Origin: Siphonodentalium dalli
Lineage: Eukaryota > Mollusca > Scaphopoda > Gadilida > Siphonodentaliidae
Assembly: GCA_032622095.1 (NCBI GenBank)
Contig: CP136068.1
Span: forward strand, 16,661,729-16,725,728
Direction: 5' to 3'
Length of the DNA stretch: 64,000 nucleotides
A program made the translations under genes and the position numbers. Position 1 is the first letter of the stretch, and each line of letters opens with the position of its first letter. Shown piece after piece: positions 34,140-46,700 of the stretch. The notes under the pieces were generated by a model. It ran no database searches, was not told the DNA's origin, and saw nothing but the letters and a program-made list of their open reading frames with translations.

Positions 34140-36990
34140 GACTGGTCTGTCCATGACCGAAAGATGGAAACCCGAAATACAGGCAGCAGTAACGATATAT
34201 GCAACTGGCCAAATACTGTCATCGTACATTACAATATAAATTGAACTGCTGTATTGAGGAAATTCTAGTTAAAAGATGATAAAATAGATTGTTCCTAGTA
34301 AAAGGCAAATGGATTTTCTTCTCTTTTCATCAATTTCTCTAGTAGGTGTTGTTTAATGCAGAATTTCCAGTGTTTGAGATCAAAAGGGTCACGAGTATGG
34401 TATACTTTATCAAGACCTTTCCATAGTTTCGCTCCTCTAAAATAGAAACTGTGGATGCCCTTGGATTTTACAGAGGGTAATGAGTATTTCAGGGTCCCTG
34501 ATCGAGTTACATATGTACAATGAGTACTAGCTAATATAAAATTATTGTCTAGATATGCTGGAGCTTTCTTTTCCGAGATTTTTAGTACCATCAGTATTTT
34601 TCTGAAGTCTACCCTATCACTCACTGGAAGCCATTTAACATGTTTAAATTCATTATAACCAATATGAGTCATGCGATCTAGTTTCATGATAAATCTGACA
34701 AGTCTGTTTTGAGATGCTTGAAGACGCTTTTTTGTTTTTACTGTCAGACTAGAGAACCAGAAACCACCTGAGTAGTCAAAATGACATTGAATAAGAGCAT
34801 TAATTAGAAGTTTTCTGCATTTTTCATTCAGATAGTTTGCTTTTCTGTACAAAAATTTCAGTTTTGCATTTACCTTACTTAGAACATGCTCTGCCATCAT
34901 TTCACCATTTAGCCTCTGATCGAGGAACACCCCTAGATATTTAACCGATTTAGTTGGTGCGATGTCCACGCCATCGCAGCAGACCCTCAGTTCAGAGTGT
35001 TTTACAAGTTTCTTTCCAGACCCAAACAGAATTGATTCTGTTTTCCCTAAATGTAAGGACAATTTGTTGTCAACCAACCATAATTTCAGTTTATTCATTT
35101 CTGAACTGAGGCTCTGCTCAATAGCGCGGACATCACAACCTGAAACCAAAAGGGCAGAGTCATCCGCATATAGAAGGAGGTGACAATCCACAGCCTGGCT
35201 AGCATCGTTCACATAGAGTAGAAAAAGAAGGGGGCCTAAGATTGATCCTTGAGGGACTCCACAGGTGATACGTTCAAATTTGGATAGAGTACCATATATA
35301 TCTACTGCTTGCATTCTATTTGTTAAATAAGACTCCATCCATGTCAGAGATATTTTATCAAATCCAATTGCACTAAGTTTTGACAATAAAATTTCATGGT
35401 CGACGGTATCAAAAGCCTTCTGAAGATCAATTAGAACCATTCCTGTCATATTTCCTTTGTCCATTTCCTGACGAATGTGGTCAGTGAGATATAGGAGACA
35501 AGTATCTGTGGAGTAACCAGGTCTGAAGCCTGATTGATTGCCATATAGAAGTTCTGCATTTGTTAGATATGTTTCAATTTGTTTGTAAACGATTTTCTCT
35601 AGAACTTTGGATACTAAATTTAGCACTGATACGGGACGATAATTTCCAGCCTGTGTCTTGTCACCCTTCTTGTATATGGGCACAACCCTGGCCATTTTCA
35701 ATTCATTTGGGACCTGGCCCAAATGGATCGATAAATTTATAATATGAGTCAGAGGAGAAGCAAGGAATCTTGCAGGAATGAGGTCAGGTCCGGTGGCCTT
35801 GGATGGACTTAAATTCTGTAGTAATTCCAAAACTTCAGAATCCGATATTACCGAAATGTGAAATTGTTTTGATCCTATTTTCTCTTTATAGAATCTGATA
35901 ATGGATTCTTTACAAAATATACCAGGTGCTTTTGGAAGTTTCGCAACCAGGTTACTAGCTATACTACAGAAAAAGTGGTTAAAGTCTTTAGCTATACTCT
36001 GTTTGTCGAAACAGACTTCTTCATCTATTTTTAGACCTACACTATTATTTGTCTTTGCGCCCTTTTTTGAAGGAGTACCAAGTTTCTGAAGAGATTTCCA
36101 AAGGTTTTTTGGGTTGTTTTTGTTTTCCTCAATTTTATTTCTGAAATGTGACAGTTTAGCATTTTTAACAAGGTGTTGGACTTTGTTTCTGAGTGTTTTA
36201 TACGAGTCAAAAATAGCCAAATCTTTGGATTTCCTGAATTTATTTAATAGTGAGTCTCTTTGTTTTATATGGGAAAGAATTTCATCGTCCATCCAGTCAT
36301 CCGTACTCCGCCTAATCCTGACCTCTTTGATCGGAGCTACTTCATTAATTAAGGATAGCAGTGGTTCCTTGAAAATGTGCCAAGCCCTATTTATGTCGTC
36401 ACATTCAATGACGTTCATCCAATCAATTTCTTGAAGTTTTTGAATGAAATTGAGATCAGAATAATTTTTCATGCATCTCAATTTAACAGAATTATGGGAG
36501 CCAAAGAATTCCTTTTTAGCTTTTCTGATACAGTATATAACACTGTGATCACTGAGTCCAGAATCAAGAACGCCAAAATGACTGAATTTGTCAGGGTCAG
36601 ATACAAATATAAGATCAATTAAAGTTGATGAAGTTTTTGTAATACGGGTACAATCTTTGATGATTTGTGTTAGACTAAAAAGTCTTTTAAATATATCCAC
36701 CCCCTTACGTAATGAGTTATGTCTGGTGGGATTATTGAATAAATCAACATTAAAATCACCGAGGATAATGGATTCATTATCCAAAAAGTCCTTCTCAAGG
36801 CAGAAATTCTCAAGTTTACTGAAAAACTCATAATTTTCACAATTAAATATAAAGAGAAGGTATGTTATGAGGTGTATTATAGCATAGTCAGGCACTGTAA
36901 AAGTACCTTCAGTGGTGAAGGTGAGGCCATTTGGTATTGCAGAATGGTTAATGTCAGTGTTCTGTCATTCGACAATTAAGTCAACAATGC
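34140..36990 (-). mobile_element. Second CR1-type LINE, 5'-truncated
   Basis: Contains ORF2 lacking the front of the endonuclease, and a ~150 bp 3' UTR. Downstream on the - strand is the ORF1 sequence, the reverse of the normal ORF1-ORF2 order, so these are two separate insertions or a rearrangement. Confidence 0.7.
34295..36895 (-). pseudogene. LINE ORF2 (endonuclease fragment plus complete reverse transcriptase)
   Basis: This is an 866-codon open frame. Only the C-terminal half of the AP endonuclease remains (ILGDFNVDLF at residues 44-53, SDH at 115-117). The RT is complete: KKGDKT and NYRPVSVLN near 410-425, DLQKAFDTVDHEI at 490-502, GVPQGSILGP at 546-555, YADD at 576-579. The end DPFDLKHWKFCIKQHLLEKL is typical of CR1-like ORF2. 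The frame is open upstream to a TGA at about 36965, but that extra peptide (PNGLTFTTEGTF) does not match an endonuclease, so the 5' part is lost or replaced. The codon at 36895 is GTG, with no good ATG. Sequence differs greatly from the other LINE, so it is a different family. No internal stops, hence fairly recent. Confidence 0.88.
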
Positions 36991-36999
36991 GAGAATTCG

Positions 37000-38290
37000 A
37001 TTGGATCAGCTTCCGTTCTGTCTAAATAATTTCTGGTCGCAGGTAATGACACCTTTGACAAAACTGTGTTCATAAATTAATTTGGTCGCTGTGTACATGA
37101 TAGTAGTATCAGTACTCACAAGTATAATCACAATTGAGGTAGATCTTGATTCGTTAAAATTGTAATTTCGAAATTTGTTGCAAGAGTGAATCGTGGAATT
37201 ATGACTCTGAACCCGAGTCACGGAGAACTAAGTTAGAACTTAGAAGTTAGAGTCAACGGTCAAAAGTCAGTCTGCCCTCGCCTGGAATTGGTTACATTCG
37301 CGGTCAAACAAGGCGTACAATGGTACATCCTACATCCGATACTGAACATGTACATCACTACATGTACTCACCTTGTATATCATAATATAAGCATTTTTTT
37401 CTCACCCACTGCGTGTGTTGTAATTGGTAATTCGTGGAAATAATAATCCGAGGTGGTGATTTTCAACTTTGTTTGAATAGCATCACTTGCCTAACAACCG
37501 TCTGTGAACAACGTTAATTCTGATTGGTTAAGACAAACGCGATCATCCAATCGCTAAATAGGTGACTCGGAAAGACGATACCAAGAGTTCAATAGGGCAT
37601 GTCAAAGGTCATCTATTTTTAAGAAACAAATTTTCAAAGGAACGGTATTGCAATTCAGCTCTCCCAGCGTCGAGTGTGCGCGCCCAGTACACTCAGAGCC
37701 CTCTACGGGCTGGGCCTTCGGCCCAGGCCTACGTGGGCTTATAAAAAAGGATAAAGATGGTGTGTCTCTTTCCCAAATGTTCTGTGTACATGTACATTTG
37801 GGGGTTTATGAGTCAGATAATTTAAGCTGTAAGATAATGACAGGAAACATGTCCTTAGACTAAGAAATAATGATTTTTTTGGTATAAATTCATTATGTAT
37901 TTCACATCAGAGCTCATGTGTATACTCACATTAGTTTATGTCATTCAAAGGGAGAAACTCATTTAGAAAGATTAAATGAGACAAAACTACCTCACTCTAG
38001 ATGTAGTTGCAAGGTACATGTATACTTGTAAATGCCATTGGAACTAAAATGATTTTTGTGTCCACCGGTATGTCATGTACCGGTATACATTGCAACTACA
38101 TGTACATGTAACTTGCCTATCCGATAATACATATGTGTTGATTCAATCTTGCATCAAAAATTAAAGTGACACATTACATTCGTGAAACTTTTTCAAACAT
38201 ACCATATACATGTATGAAGAGGGAATTTTTAAGTGTTTTGTAATCAAAATTTTAACCCAACTCTTGACAGTAAGTTTTAACCCATGCAGT
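37000..38290. other. No gene; one GC-rich hairpin
   Basis: Mostly unique AT-rich DNA. At about 37705-37745 CTACGGGCTGGGCC-TTC-GGCCCAGGCCTACGTGGGCT makes a strong stem-loop, unusual for its G+C in this background. I see no exon. Confidence 0.5.
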
Positions 38291-38719
38291 TTAAAGGTAC
38301 TCAATCAGATCAGAGGGTCCTATATTACTATTTCTTTGGCTTTGGGGGGTAAACAATAATTGATTCGAGTCGAGGAACCTACCGATCAAAGCTCAGGCTG
38401 ATCAGATATCGATATTTTAAGTTTTGTTAGTTCTATTTTTCTGTCCCAGAACACGATCAAAATTGCGTTATTATTACCACTTGATTTTAGAGTTATCCAT
38501 CCTTGTCTGTTTGAATAGTGTTTCTGGTGTACACATCTCGAGCAAATTACGGAGTTAGGGGCAATTATTAGTAATCATCTCAAGAAAATAACAAATTTCA
38601 AAAATCAATATCTAATAACTCTGAGCTTTGTTTGATGGGTTCCTCGACTCGAATCAAATATTTTTTACCCCCAAAGCCAAAGAAATAGTAGGACCCTCTG
38701 ATCGTATTGAGTACCATTA
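38291..38719. mobile_element. MITE family 1 foldback with ~115 bp TIRs
   Basis: The left arm (about 38293-38410: GGTACTCAATCAGATCAGAG, TTTCTTTGGCTTTGG, GATTCGAGTCGAGGAACC) is inverted at about 38600-38717. It is a third copy of the 7118/12681 family, here with long, well-preserved arms and a ~190 bp centre containing CCACTTGATTTTAGAGTTATCCA. Confidence 0.85.
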
Positions 38720-38929
38720 ATGAGTTTATATATTTATGTATTACATGTGTTTCTATACATGTATTTTATCTTTAGTTAGTTTGTTGATCTTGAATAAATG
38801 TGTATTGCTCCACAATCAGTTTCCTTAATGTTCTATTATACTAAAATAACTCCATTGATAACAATACCCCTGCATCCCATCCAAATACACTTCATTGCCA
38901 TCCTCATCATTTCACTTTGGTATCCCCAC

Positions 38930-39565
38930 CCAGGTGAACCTTGGTGTTATTCACCCAGGTGTTCCTTGGTGTTTCCTACCCATGTGTACCTTGGTGTTTC
39001 CCACCCAGTTGTACCTTGGTGTTTTCTTACCCAGGTATACCTTGGTGTTTTCTTATCCAGGTGTACCTTGGTGTTTTCCTGCCCAGGTGTACCTTGGTGT
39101 TTCCTTACCCGGGTGTACCTTGGGGTTTTCTAACCCAGATGCATCTCAATGGGAAATACACCTGGGTAAGAAAACACCAAGGTACACCGGCGTAAGAAAA
39201 CACCAAGGTACCCCTGGGTTGGAAACATCAAGGTACACCTGGGTGGGGAACACCCAGGTAGGAAACACCTGGGTGAATAACACCAAGGTACACCTGGGTG
39301 GGAAACACCCAGGTATGAAACATCAGGGTACGCCTGGGTGAATAACACCTAGGTACACCTGGGTGGGAAACACCCAGGTAGGAAACACCAGGGTACACCT
39401 GGGTGAATAACACCAAGGTAACCTGGGTGGGAAACACCCAGGTAGGAAACATCAGGGTACACCTGGGTGAATAACACCATGGTACACATGGGTGGGGAAA
39501 CACCCAGGTAGGAAACACCAGGGTACACCTGGTGGGAAACACCCAGTTATGGTACACCTGGGTAA
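38930..39565. repeat. Head-to-head minisatellite (inverted array)
   Basis: From 38930 to about 39145 the unit CCCAGGTGTACCTTGGTGTTTC repeats ~8 times at 24-28 bp spacing. From about 39155 to 39565 the same unit runs in the opposite orientation (AACACCAAGGTACACCTGGG), ~15 times, organised in a ~65 bp higher-order unit (CACCCAGGTA at 39371, 39435, 39501). The dyad centre is near 39150. Long ORFs in several frames here are repeat artefacts. Confidence 0.92.
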
Positions 39566-39740
39566 TTACACCCAAGTTTATCCATACCAGGGTTTTTATC
39601 CTGTTTCAGGTGGGTAAATCATGGTAAAACCCAGGTTTCAGGGGGTCTTGATGGTTGGTGGATGTCTTGGTAGATATATTTATACCTGGGTTTCGGCCCA
39701 AAAAACCTGGGTGGATTTACCCAGGTACATGTTTATATGG
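39566..39740. repeat. Inverted-word cluster, GGTAAA / TTTACC and CCTGGGT / ACCCAGG
   Basis: It follows the minisatellite and uses degenerate forms of both its word and the 3720-3970 word (GGTGGGTAAATC, GGTAAAACCCAGG, CCTGGGTGGATTTACCCAGG). Confidence 0.55.
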
Positions 39741-39869
39741 AGTCTTGCCACTCAACTGCATACATGGCTTTTTCATTGATTTACCTCCTTGTTTACATTT
39801 TCCCCACCATTCAAGAGCCCTGGGGGTATCCGGGTGTATGTATGGTAGTACTTGTCTAGTGGGTTAGGC

Positions 39870-40030
39870 ATGGACTAGCATACTGAGAAAGAATAGGGCT
39901 TCGGTAACCACTGCCTGAGATAAAAGTCTCTCTTAAAGTGGAACAGAGACATACATAAATGGCCGTCATTGTCTGACTTTGTGCCTCTGTTACGTCACGA
40001 TGTGAGCTTCTGCTTAAAGTGACGTAAAAC
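39870..40030. repeat. Direct repeat, copy 1 of 2
   Basis: Matches 40682-40845 in order: CT(A/T)G-(A/C)ATA, AGAAAGAATA-GG-CTTCG, TAACCACT, AGGTAAAAGTCTCTC / AGATAAAAGTCTCTC, ATAAATG, CTGTTA(C/T)GTCA, GAGCTTC, CTTAAAGTGACGT. The two copies flank ~650 bp of unremarkable DNA. Confidence 0.65.
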
Positions 40031-40681
40031 ACCAATTAAGAAAACAAACCACCATTCGAGAAATTCAAATGGCTGATTCTATAAACCGATAACTTTTTCA
40101 AAGATTTTAGGGTCCCTTGTGTATTGTTGAGATATCATACCATGGTGATTTAACACTCAACATGTTTTTGTATTTTTCCTTCCTGGGACAGTTCGCTCAG
40201 TCTAAAATTTCAGCCATTTTACCCTCAAATGTCACTTTATAAAAATTTATTCCTGTTTCATCACTTGTAGTAATGTAACTAATAACACACATATGTTGTG
40301 ATTTTCAAAATGCAATGTTAAGAAACATCCTCAAACTTTGATACTCGGTCATGGTGGGGATTTTCCCCCATTCTGCAAACGATGGGGATGTCCTTAAAGA
40401 GACACAACAACTTTAACTCAACACAATAAACATAAAGTTTGCCTCAAATTAAGTCCCGTACATCAGATCGGAACCAACCACCGAGTTGCTTCTATTTAGA
40501 AAATGGCTTATTAGAAACTTAGCAAAATTCCTACAGTATATTGTTTGTGACTACATGTATAGCTATCAACTACAGTGAATTACACTTTCGGAACACAAGG
40601 CACCTTTGTATGAGTAGTGTTGTAGGATATTTAATTCCCATTAAAGACAAAACTTAAGACACTTTTCCATCATATAGGCAT

Positions 40682-40845
40682 TGGCTAACAGACTTAGAAA
40701 GAATATGGCCTCGATAACCACTATGTGAGGTAAAAGTCTCTCGAATTGGAGCATAGACATAAATGATTGCCATTGCCTGATTGTTTTTACATCTGTTATG
40801 TCATGTTATGAGCTTCCACTTAAAGTGACGTTAACTACATGTAGC
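40682..40845. repeat. Direct repeat, copy 2 of 2
   Basis: Second copy of the block at 39870-40030, offset by about 810 bp. No terminal inverted repeats seen. Confidence 0.65.
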
Positions 40846-40879
40846 TGACTATATAAGTACTTCCTTGGTTGAATCCTTG

Positions 40880-41280
40880 GATATGGTCAATTCATAGCCA
40901 TTGCCTATGCAGCCATTGACACAATTTCCGAGTGATGGGCATCAATTTGCAATATTAATTTAATGGACATTAAATGTTGTCATGTGATGGCCATTACCTG
41001 TGCGGCTATTGAAATCATGGCCATTAATATTACAACAATTGTGAGTGATGGGCATTAATTTGCAATAATAATGTAATGGGCACTAAATGTGGTTAGTTGA
41101 TGGCCATTACATATGAGGCCATCGATACCATGGGCATTAATTTCATGACCATTGTACTTGGCATTAAAAGTATACCAAATCATTGCCGTTAAATTCAGTC
41201 AATACAAATTGTAACGGGCTTTAATGGGCATTAGAAAAATAAAATATGTGTTTAATGGCCAATTCAATGTTATAATATCA
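40880..41280. repeat. Inverted-word cluster, word AATGGCCATTA
   Basis: ATGGCCATTAC, ATGGCCATTAAT, ATGGGCATTAAT and AATGGGCATTA recur with CAATTTGCAATAATAATTTAATGG-type spacers. The word is self-complementary around GGCC, so every copy is a palindrome. At least ten copies in 400 bp. Confidence 0.7.
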
Positions 41281-42234
41281 TGTCTGTATCTTGGTAACTC
41301 TTCAAACAGACTAGTTTCTGGTGTGAAACTAAAGAAATAAGAAAGTATTAACTAGACTCGTCTCTGGCTCATACATGTAGGTGAATTGTGTAATGTGCTA
41401 TCTAAAAAGAGACCAGTACGGTCTGTATGGACCATTTACGCCATCAATCCAAATAAAACGACAAAGGAGTATACTCAACAACAGCATGGGGTACCCATAA
41501 AAACATAATAATATAAGTCTCGTGTGATCTGCGAAAATACATAATTATTTAATATATCTTTTCTGGAGATCGGCAGATCTATAGCCAAACATAGGTCTTT
41601 GAACACACGAATCACTTAGTCAATTAGCTTAAAATACCCGAAAATAACAACCAAGGTCATTACGCTATTAACATATTCGAAGACAAAATCAACACATGTA
41701 GGCATATTTCAACGGTTTCAGTAAGACATAATGTGTTCTACAGTTTCGCAGAGTATTTCACGGATATTGAGAAGGAAGTTTCATTCATGTTAGATTGCCT
41801 CCATTCGTATGTGAACCTGCGATGTCGCGTTTGACACACATGTATACCCGCTAGGCATATACTTCGTTTGTAAACACGAATGTAACATTAGGTGTAGAGA
41901 AAAATGTCAACTAACACCACTGTTTTTCAATATATCATATTTTTCGACAATACACTGCACTATACAATGAACGGTATTTAAGTCATATATATAAATATGT
42001 TTTATAATGAACCGCGCGCATTTCTGACGATTCGCGGCGAATACTGTTTTGCGACAATTCGCCGTGTGGTCACTGGCTCTCATAACATCTAAAAAAGACA
42101 ATCAGGTGGATGATAATCCCCGTCGCGGAAATATGGATGTCTGCGATTAGCTCAAAACGAAAAAGAAGACCCGTCGCCTTGAGCAAAATGATGCTGTTTC
42201 GTCTTTAATAAACATGCACAGTACCCCTGCATAG
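41281..42234. other. No gene seen
   Basis: Unique AT-rich DNA with short ORFs only. Confidence 0.4.
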
Positions 42235-42550
42235 TAACACGTCCTAACAATGGTAGCTAGTTGGTTCAATTGATTAATTGATTGAGGCTTGTTGTCGCTT
42301 TCAGCAGCTAAGACCATATCACGACGTATACAATTGTATTGGCTAGCAGTGATTTAAGGCTAGCAGTGATTCAATAGCTGACAAAGTTGTCGACCGTGCG
42401 GCAAACCACTGACCATCTACGAGTAATTGGAAGCTCCAACACCTAACGAGTTCGATTTACATGGAAACATGTGGATTTGAACCCTCATCGCCAGAGCTGC
42501 AAGACGAAACGGCTTGGAGTTGTACACTTGATCGACTAAGCTACCAATCT
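42235..42550 (-). mobile_element. tRNA-derived SINE
   Basis: On the - strand a Pol III A box (TAGCTTAGTCG, 42533-42543) and a perfect B box (GGTTCAAATCC, 42472-42482) lie about 50 bp apart, the layout of a tRNA head. A ~220 bp non-tRNA body follows, ending in an AATC-rich tail (CAATCAATTAATCAATTG, about 42268-42286). Inside the body GCTAGCAGTGATT is duplicated in tandem. The clover-leaf is not restorable by eye, so I call a SINE rather than a tRNA gene. Confidence 0.65.
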
Positions 42551-43735
42551 AAAAATAATGAATAAATTTTTTTTTTAGAAAAATAAACTGTAGTAAATAA
42601 ACCATCGCATAGTAGAAAGCTGGGGTGGTCTGTCCCGAAAGTGACAAAAATAAAGATTAGCATACGTACTTGTCTTAAATTTTGTTTGTGATTCCCATGA
42701 CAGCGTTCGCTCTGCCGCTTGCCAAATTTGCCAATGGCAAAAAAATATTTTCATTTGGCAAAAAATATTATCATATTGCAAAAGTTTGCAAAAGGTTAGT
42801 TTTTATTTATGGGATGTGAACTATATATCTAGCTAGCTATCTATAGTCATACACCTCATCGAACATGTGTTATTCGTTACATGTGCCGAAATAGACAAAA
42901 CAATGGGAAACCAAAAACAACAAGAAATCTATCAATTTACATGTTGCGCAAGTCAGCAGTGTTATGTCGACAGTTATATGTAATCTTCTTTAGTTTTCAC
43001 AAAATGGTAATCCCATCTTTCTGACATAATCAAACTTTCATCAAACAGATAATCAACCGTGGTTAAAATGTGAGTCGGAAAAAAAGCGATGTTCAGTAAA
43101 TTTTTCATTGCTGCTTTTGTACGTACTTTGTAACATGATCTCAATTTAGATACCGCAAAAGGTAATTATTAATTTGTCCATTTGGATTATGGACGCATGT
43201 AGTCATTAAAACAAAAGCATATTAACGGCGACATTGTATAGCACATATTCATAATGCCATCGTTATATTACCAGCGAGTATAAGACAATATGTTAATCAG
43301 CCGATTGTGAATGAAGACGGGTTAATTTATGGCTCGTTGATTTCGGCAGTAATACACGTACAAGGCGAAATAATATGTATGCATGATGACAGTGTAGCAA
43401 CATTAAACGTAAGCAGGTGTCGCTTAGATATTTATTGCTAATTTCATACGTATTAATAATACTAACTTGCTTTTCTAGTCGCTCATTTTACCGGTGTCTG
43501 TGGTTAGTTTTTAAAAAAGATATTAGCACAATAATTTTCCCGATTATACGCGCAATTAAATCTGGCAAAGTTTTTTAATTTGGGAAAACAAAATTAATTT
43601 GGCAAACATTTTGGCAAGAAAAAAGTTTCGTCCAGCCCCTGGATATATGTGTAATACTAGACGTTTAACGTGTGTTTTAGTAATAATTACTCAAATGTGT
43701 ATCAAAAAAAGTTTCAATAAAATGTGCGTTGTTTG
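42551..43735. other. Intergenic; flanked by TTTGGCAAA-word patches
   Basis: Words TTGCCAA / TTTGGCAAAA cluster at 42718-42800 and again at 43560-43625, on either side of unique sequence. No exon supported. A short ATG frame at 43092 with a hydrophobic start was considered as a leader exon and not accepted. Confidence 0.4.
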
Positions 43736-46700
43736 AAGAAAATTGTTTTGAAAAGTCCATGCATGTTTAGAATCACCTCTAGATGAGAGTTATCAAATTT
43801 GAAAAATTTTCGATGAAAAACCTGACCGCCAGCAGCCATCTTGGATTTTACTCTGTGTATGAGTAATCCTTTGACACACCCTAGAGACCACATCCATTAT
43901 CCGACAATCACCAAACTTTCTTCGGAGTGACATCTAGATGACATCTAACAAAGTGTTATTTTTTGTTTTATTGCAGCTGATGCTTGGTGTAAATCACCTC
44001 CTGTCAGTGTGACGACCTGTAAAAGTTCAAATTACTCACTTGACTGGACCTTCTATGGCACACTGACGAGTATTAGTTGGTGGAAAAATAGCAAACAATT
44101 CGCATATATTAACAATACTAGTTTGGAGCCTATCGCCAAAGCTGCTTTTGTGGACAAGATCGAGTTTGTTGGGATTCCACGGGATGGCAGTGGTACTATA
44201 AAAATAGTGAACGCTGTGCAAGAGGACAGCGGGGTCTATACAGTGAAAGTAAATGTACACGACAGTCCGAGGTTGCTTGGAACTAGTACCGTTACGGTGT
44301 TGGGTGAGTATTTGAAACACATGCCGAAGGTTTATTATCTCTTCTGTCAGCGAAGCTATGTTTACTTTATAAAAAATCTAATATGTTCTTAAAGTTTAAA
44401 TTGGCATGACTTATTTGAACCTCTAAAATATTACTCAGTAATCCGAATCGAGGGATAATATATGTTTAAAAATAAAATGAACTACCGTATCAAGTATTAT
44501 ATTGTCTCAAATAAAAGTTTACAATGTCATTGTTTACTTCATTAACAGTCAAATATGTTCTTAATCAATGTTACATGTACATGGTCGGTTTGAATTTCTA
44601 AGCTATGTCTAACTAATTTGATACTCAAATTCATGCATGTAGAAATTGTCTAGCTTTCACAATGAGATGAGAAAAACGCCGTTTATTTCTACTATAGCAG
44701 GAAAATACGATGGCAACAACAATGAGCTCTATTTATTCTTCTATGCTGAAGGGATCTTATTTTCTGCTGAACTAGTTTGAGTTATTGTCATGGTTTGGCG
44801 TCCGTCAAACAATTTATTTCAGCCAGCCCACCATACAGGCCACACTCCCATCCGATTGTCGCCAAACTTTATACGGATCTTCAGGGAGACCTCCAGATGG
44901 GAGCTGTATATTTGTTTCAGAAATTATTTTTTTAAATATGGCCACCAGCAGCAATCTTGGATTTCACATTTAAATGCATCGGCACATCATGTTGCCCATA
45001 ATTATTCGAGAATTGATTTGAAAATTTACAGTCATGATTAGTATCACCTCTAGATGGAGTTATCAAATTTAAATAACTGTTGATAAAAACATAGCTGCCG
45101 GCAGCCATCGTGAATCTTCCAAGCACCCTCTAGATGGTAAATATTGAATTTGAACGATTTCCGCAACAACAAAACAAAAACAACACGGCCGCTTGCATCA
45201 ATCTTATAATTTACTATTTGCGTGACTAAATCCGTCAGCATGCCCAAACAGCCATTCATCAGATTAATTCGAAACTTCATATTGATTTGCAGGGTAACCT
45301 CTATGTGTGAGCTGACCAATTTCCCACCGCAATTTATTTAAAAATATGGCTGTTAGTGGCCATCTTGTATTTCACATTTGAATCCATCATCACACCCTGC
45401 AGCCAACATTTATATTTACTGGAGAAATGTTTTGAAATGTTAAGGCATACTTAGTGTTACCTCTAGATGGAAACTTTCGAATTTGAACAATTCAAGATGA
45501 ACAACATGGCCACCGGCAGCTTTCTTGGATTTTACTTTTTGCATGACAAAATCCGTTGGCAAGCCTTAGAGGCAACACGTTTCATCCGATTTATCCCAAT
45601 CATCACATGGCTCTCTAGGTTGACTTAATCAGTTCATGTTTTCGCATGTCTTATCGCTCCATTGAATGTAATGTATAATATTATTCCCTCTCAAAATTGA
45701 GCAACAATGTCAATAGCATTTTCATTCTGAATTTCATTGAAAAATACCGGCGCCAGAAGCCATCTTGGAGTTCACATTTGTATCCTTCGACACAATCGGC
45801 AATCCATATTTATTGGAGAAATTTCGAATTGAAAACATTTTCATTTATATTTATAAACACTGCAATCCCTCCACTAAAACGTTTTGACTTTCTTTTTAGC
45901 TCAACCTGATTAAATAAATGTGAGCTATTGACATGGTTGTCGTCCGTCCATGTACACGTCCGTCCATCAACCATTCCCGTTAGTACACCCTACAGGTCAA
46001 ATCTCTCTTCCGATTTTTCCCCCGAAATTCGTAAAAAAAAACATGGCCGCCAGCAGCCATCTTGAATTTCAAATTTGATTTCATCGGCCTACATGCAACC
46101 CGCATTCATTGGATAACTAAATGGCATTATGGGACTCATCAATGTTTTCCGAATATCGTTGAAAAAACATGACCGGCAGCGGCCATCTTGGATCTTACTC
46201 TTTGATTTAAGTAATTCCTGCGGCACACCCTACAGGCATCCTCCCTTTTCCAATCTTGATCAGACTTGATATGAATCTTCGGGATGACATCTAGATGGGA
46301 GCTGGTCAAAGCTTGTTGAATTTCGTTAACAAGCATAGCAGCCATATTTAAATCATCGCAACAACATGCAGCCCTCATTTATTGGAGAATGGATTTGAAC
46401 ATTTGCAGGCATGTTTAGGTCACCTCTAGATGGGAGCTATCGCATTTGATTTGTTTGTATGGAAATCATGGCCGCCGGTTGCCATCTTGGATTTTACGCT
46501 TTTCACGACTAAATCCTTTGGCAAACAATACAGACCACATCCCTCATCCGCTCGTCACAAAACTTTATATGGATCTTTTTTTGTGACAACTAAATGGGAC
46601 CCATCGTTGTTTTCCGAATTTCGTAGAAAAACCAGCTGCCATCTTGGATTTTACTCTTTGTATAACTAAATAATTTGGAACACCCTGCAGACGACATCCT

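Noticed and set aside
32731-36833. Several + strand ORFs of 60-106 codons
   Set aside because: Antisense shadows of the LINE ORF1 and ORF2 frames.
38895-39575. Long overlapping ORFs (up to 148 codons) on both strands
   Set aside because: They come from the head-to-head minisatellite, which simply lacks stops. The peptides are repetitive in every frame.
42465-42550. Functional tRNA gene
   Set aside because: Good A and B boxes, but acceptor and anticodon stems do not pair by eye, and a long body with an AATC-type tail follows, as in a SINE.
43092-43124. Leader exon MFSKFFIAAFV for the Ig receptor
   Set aside because: Phase would fit, but the hydrophobic stretch is too short for a signal peptide and the donor (GTACTT) is poor.
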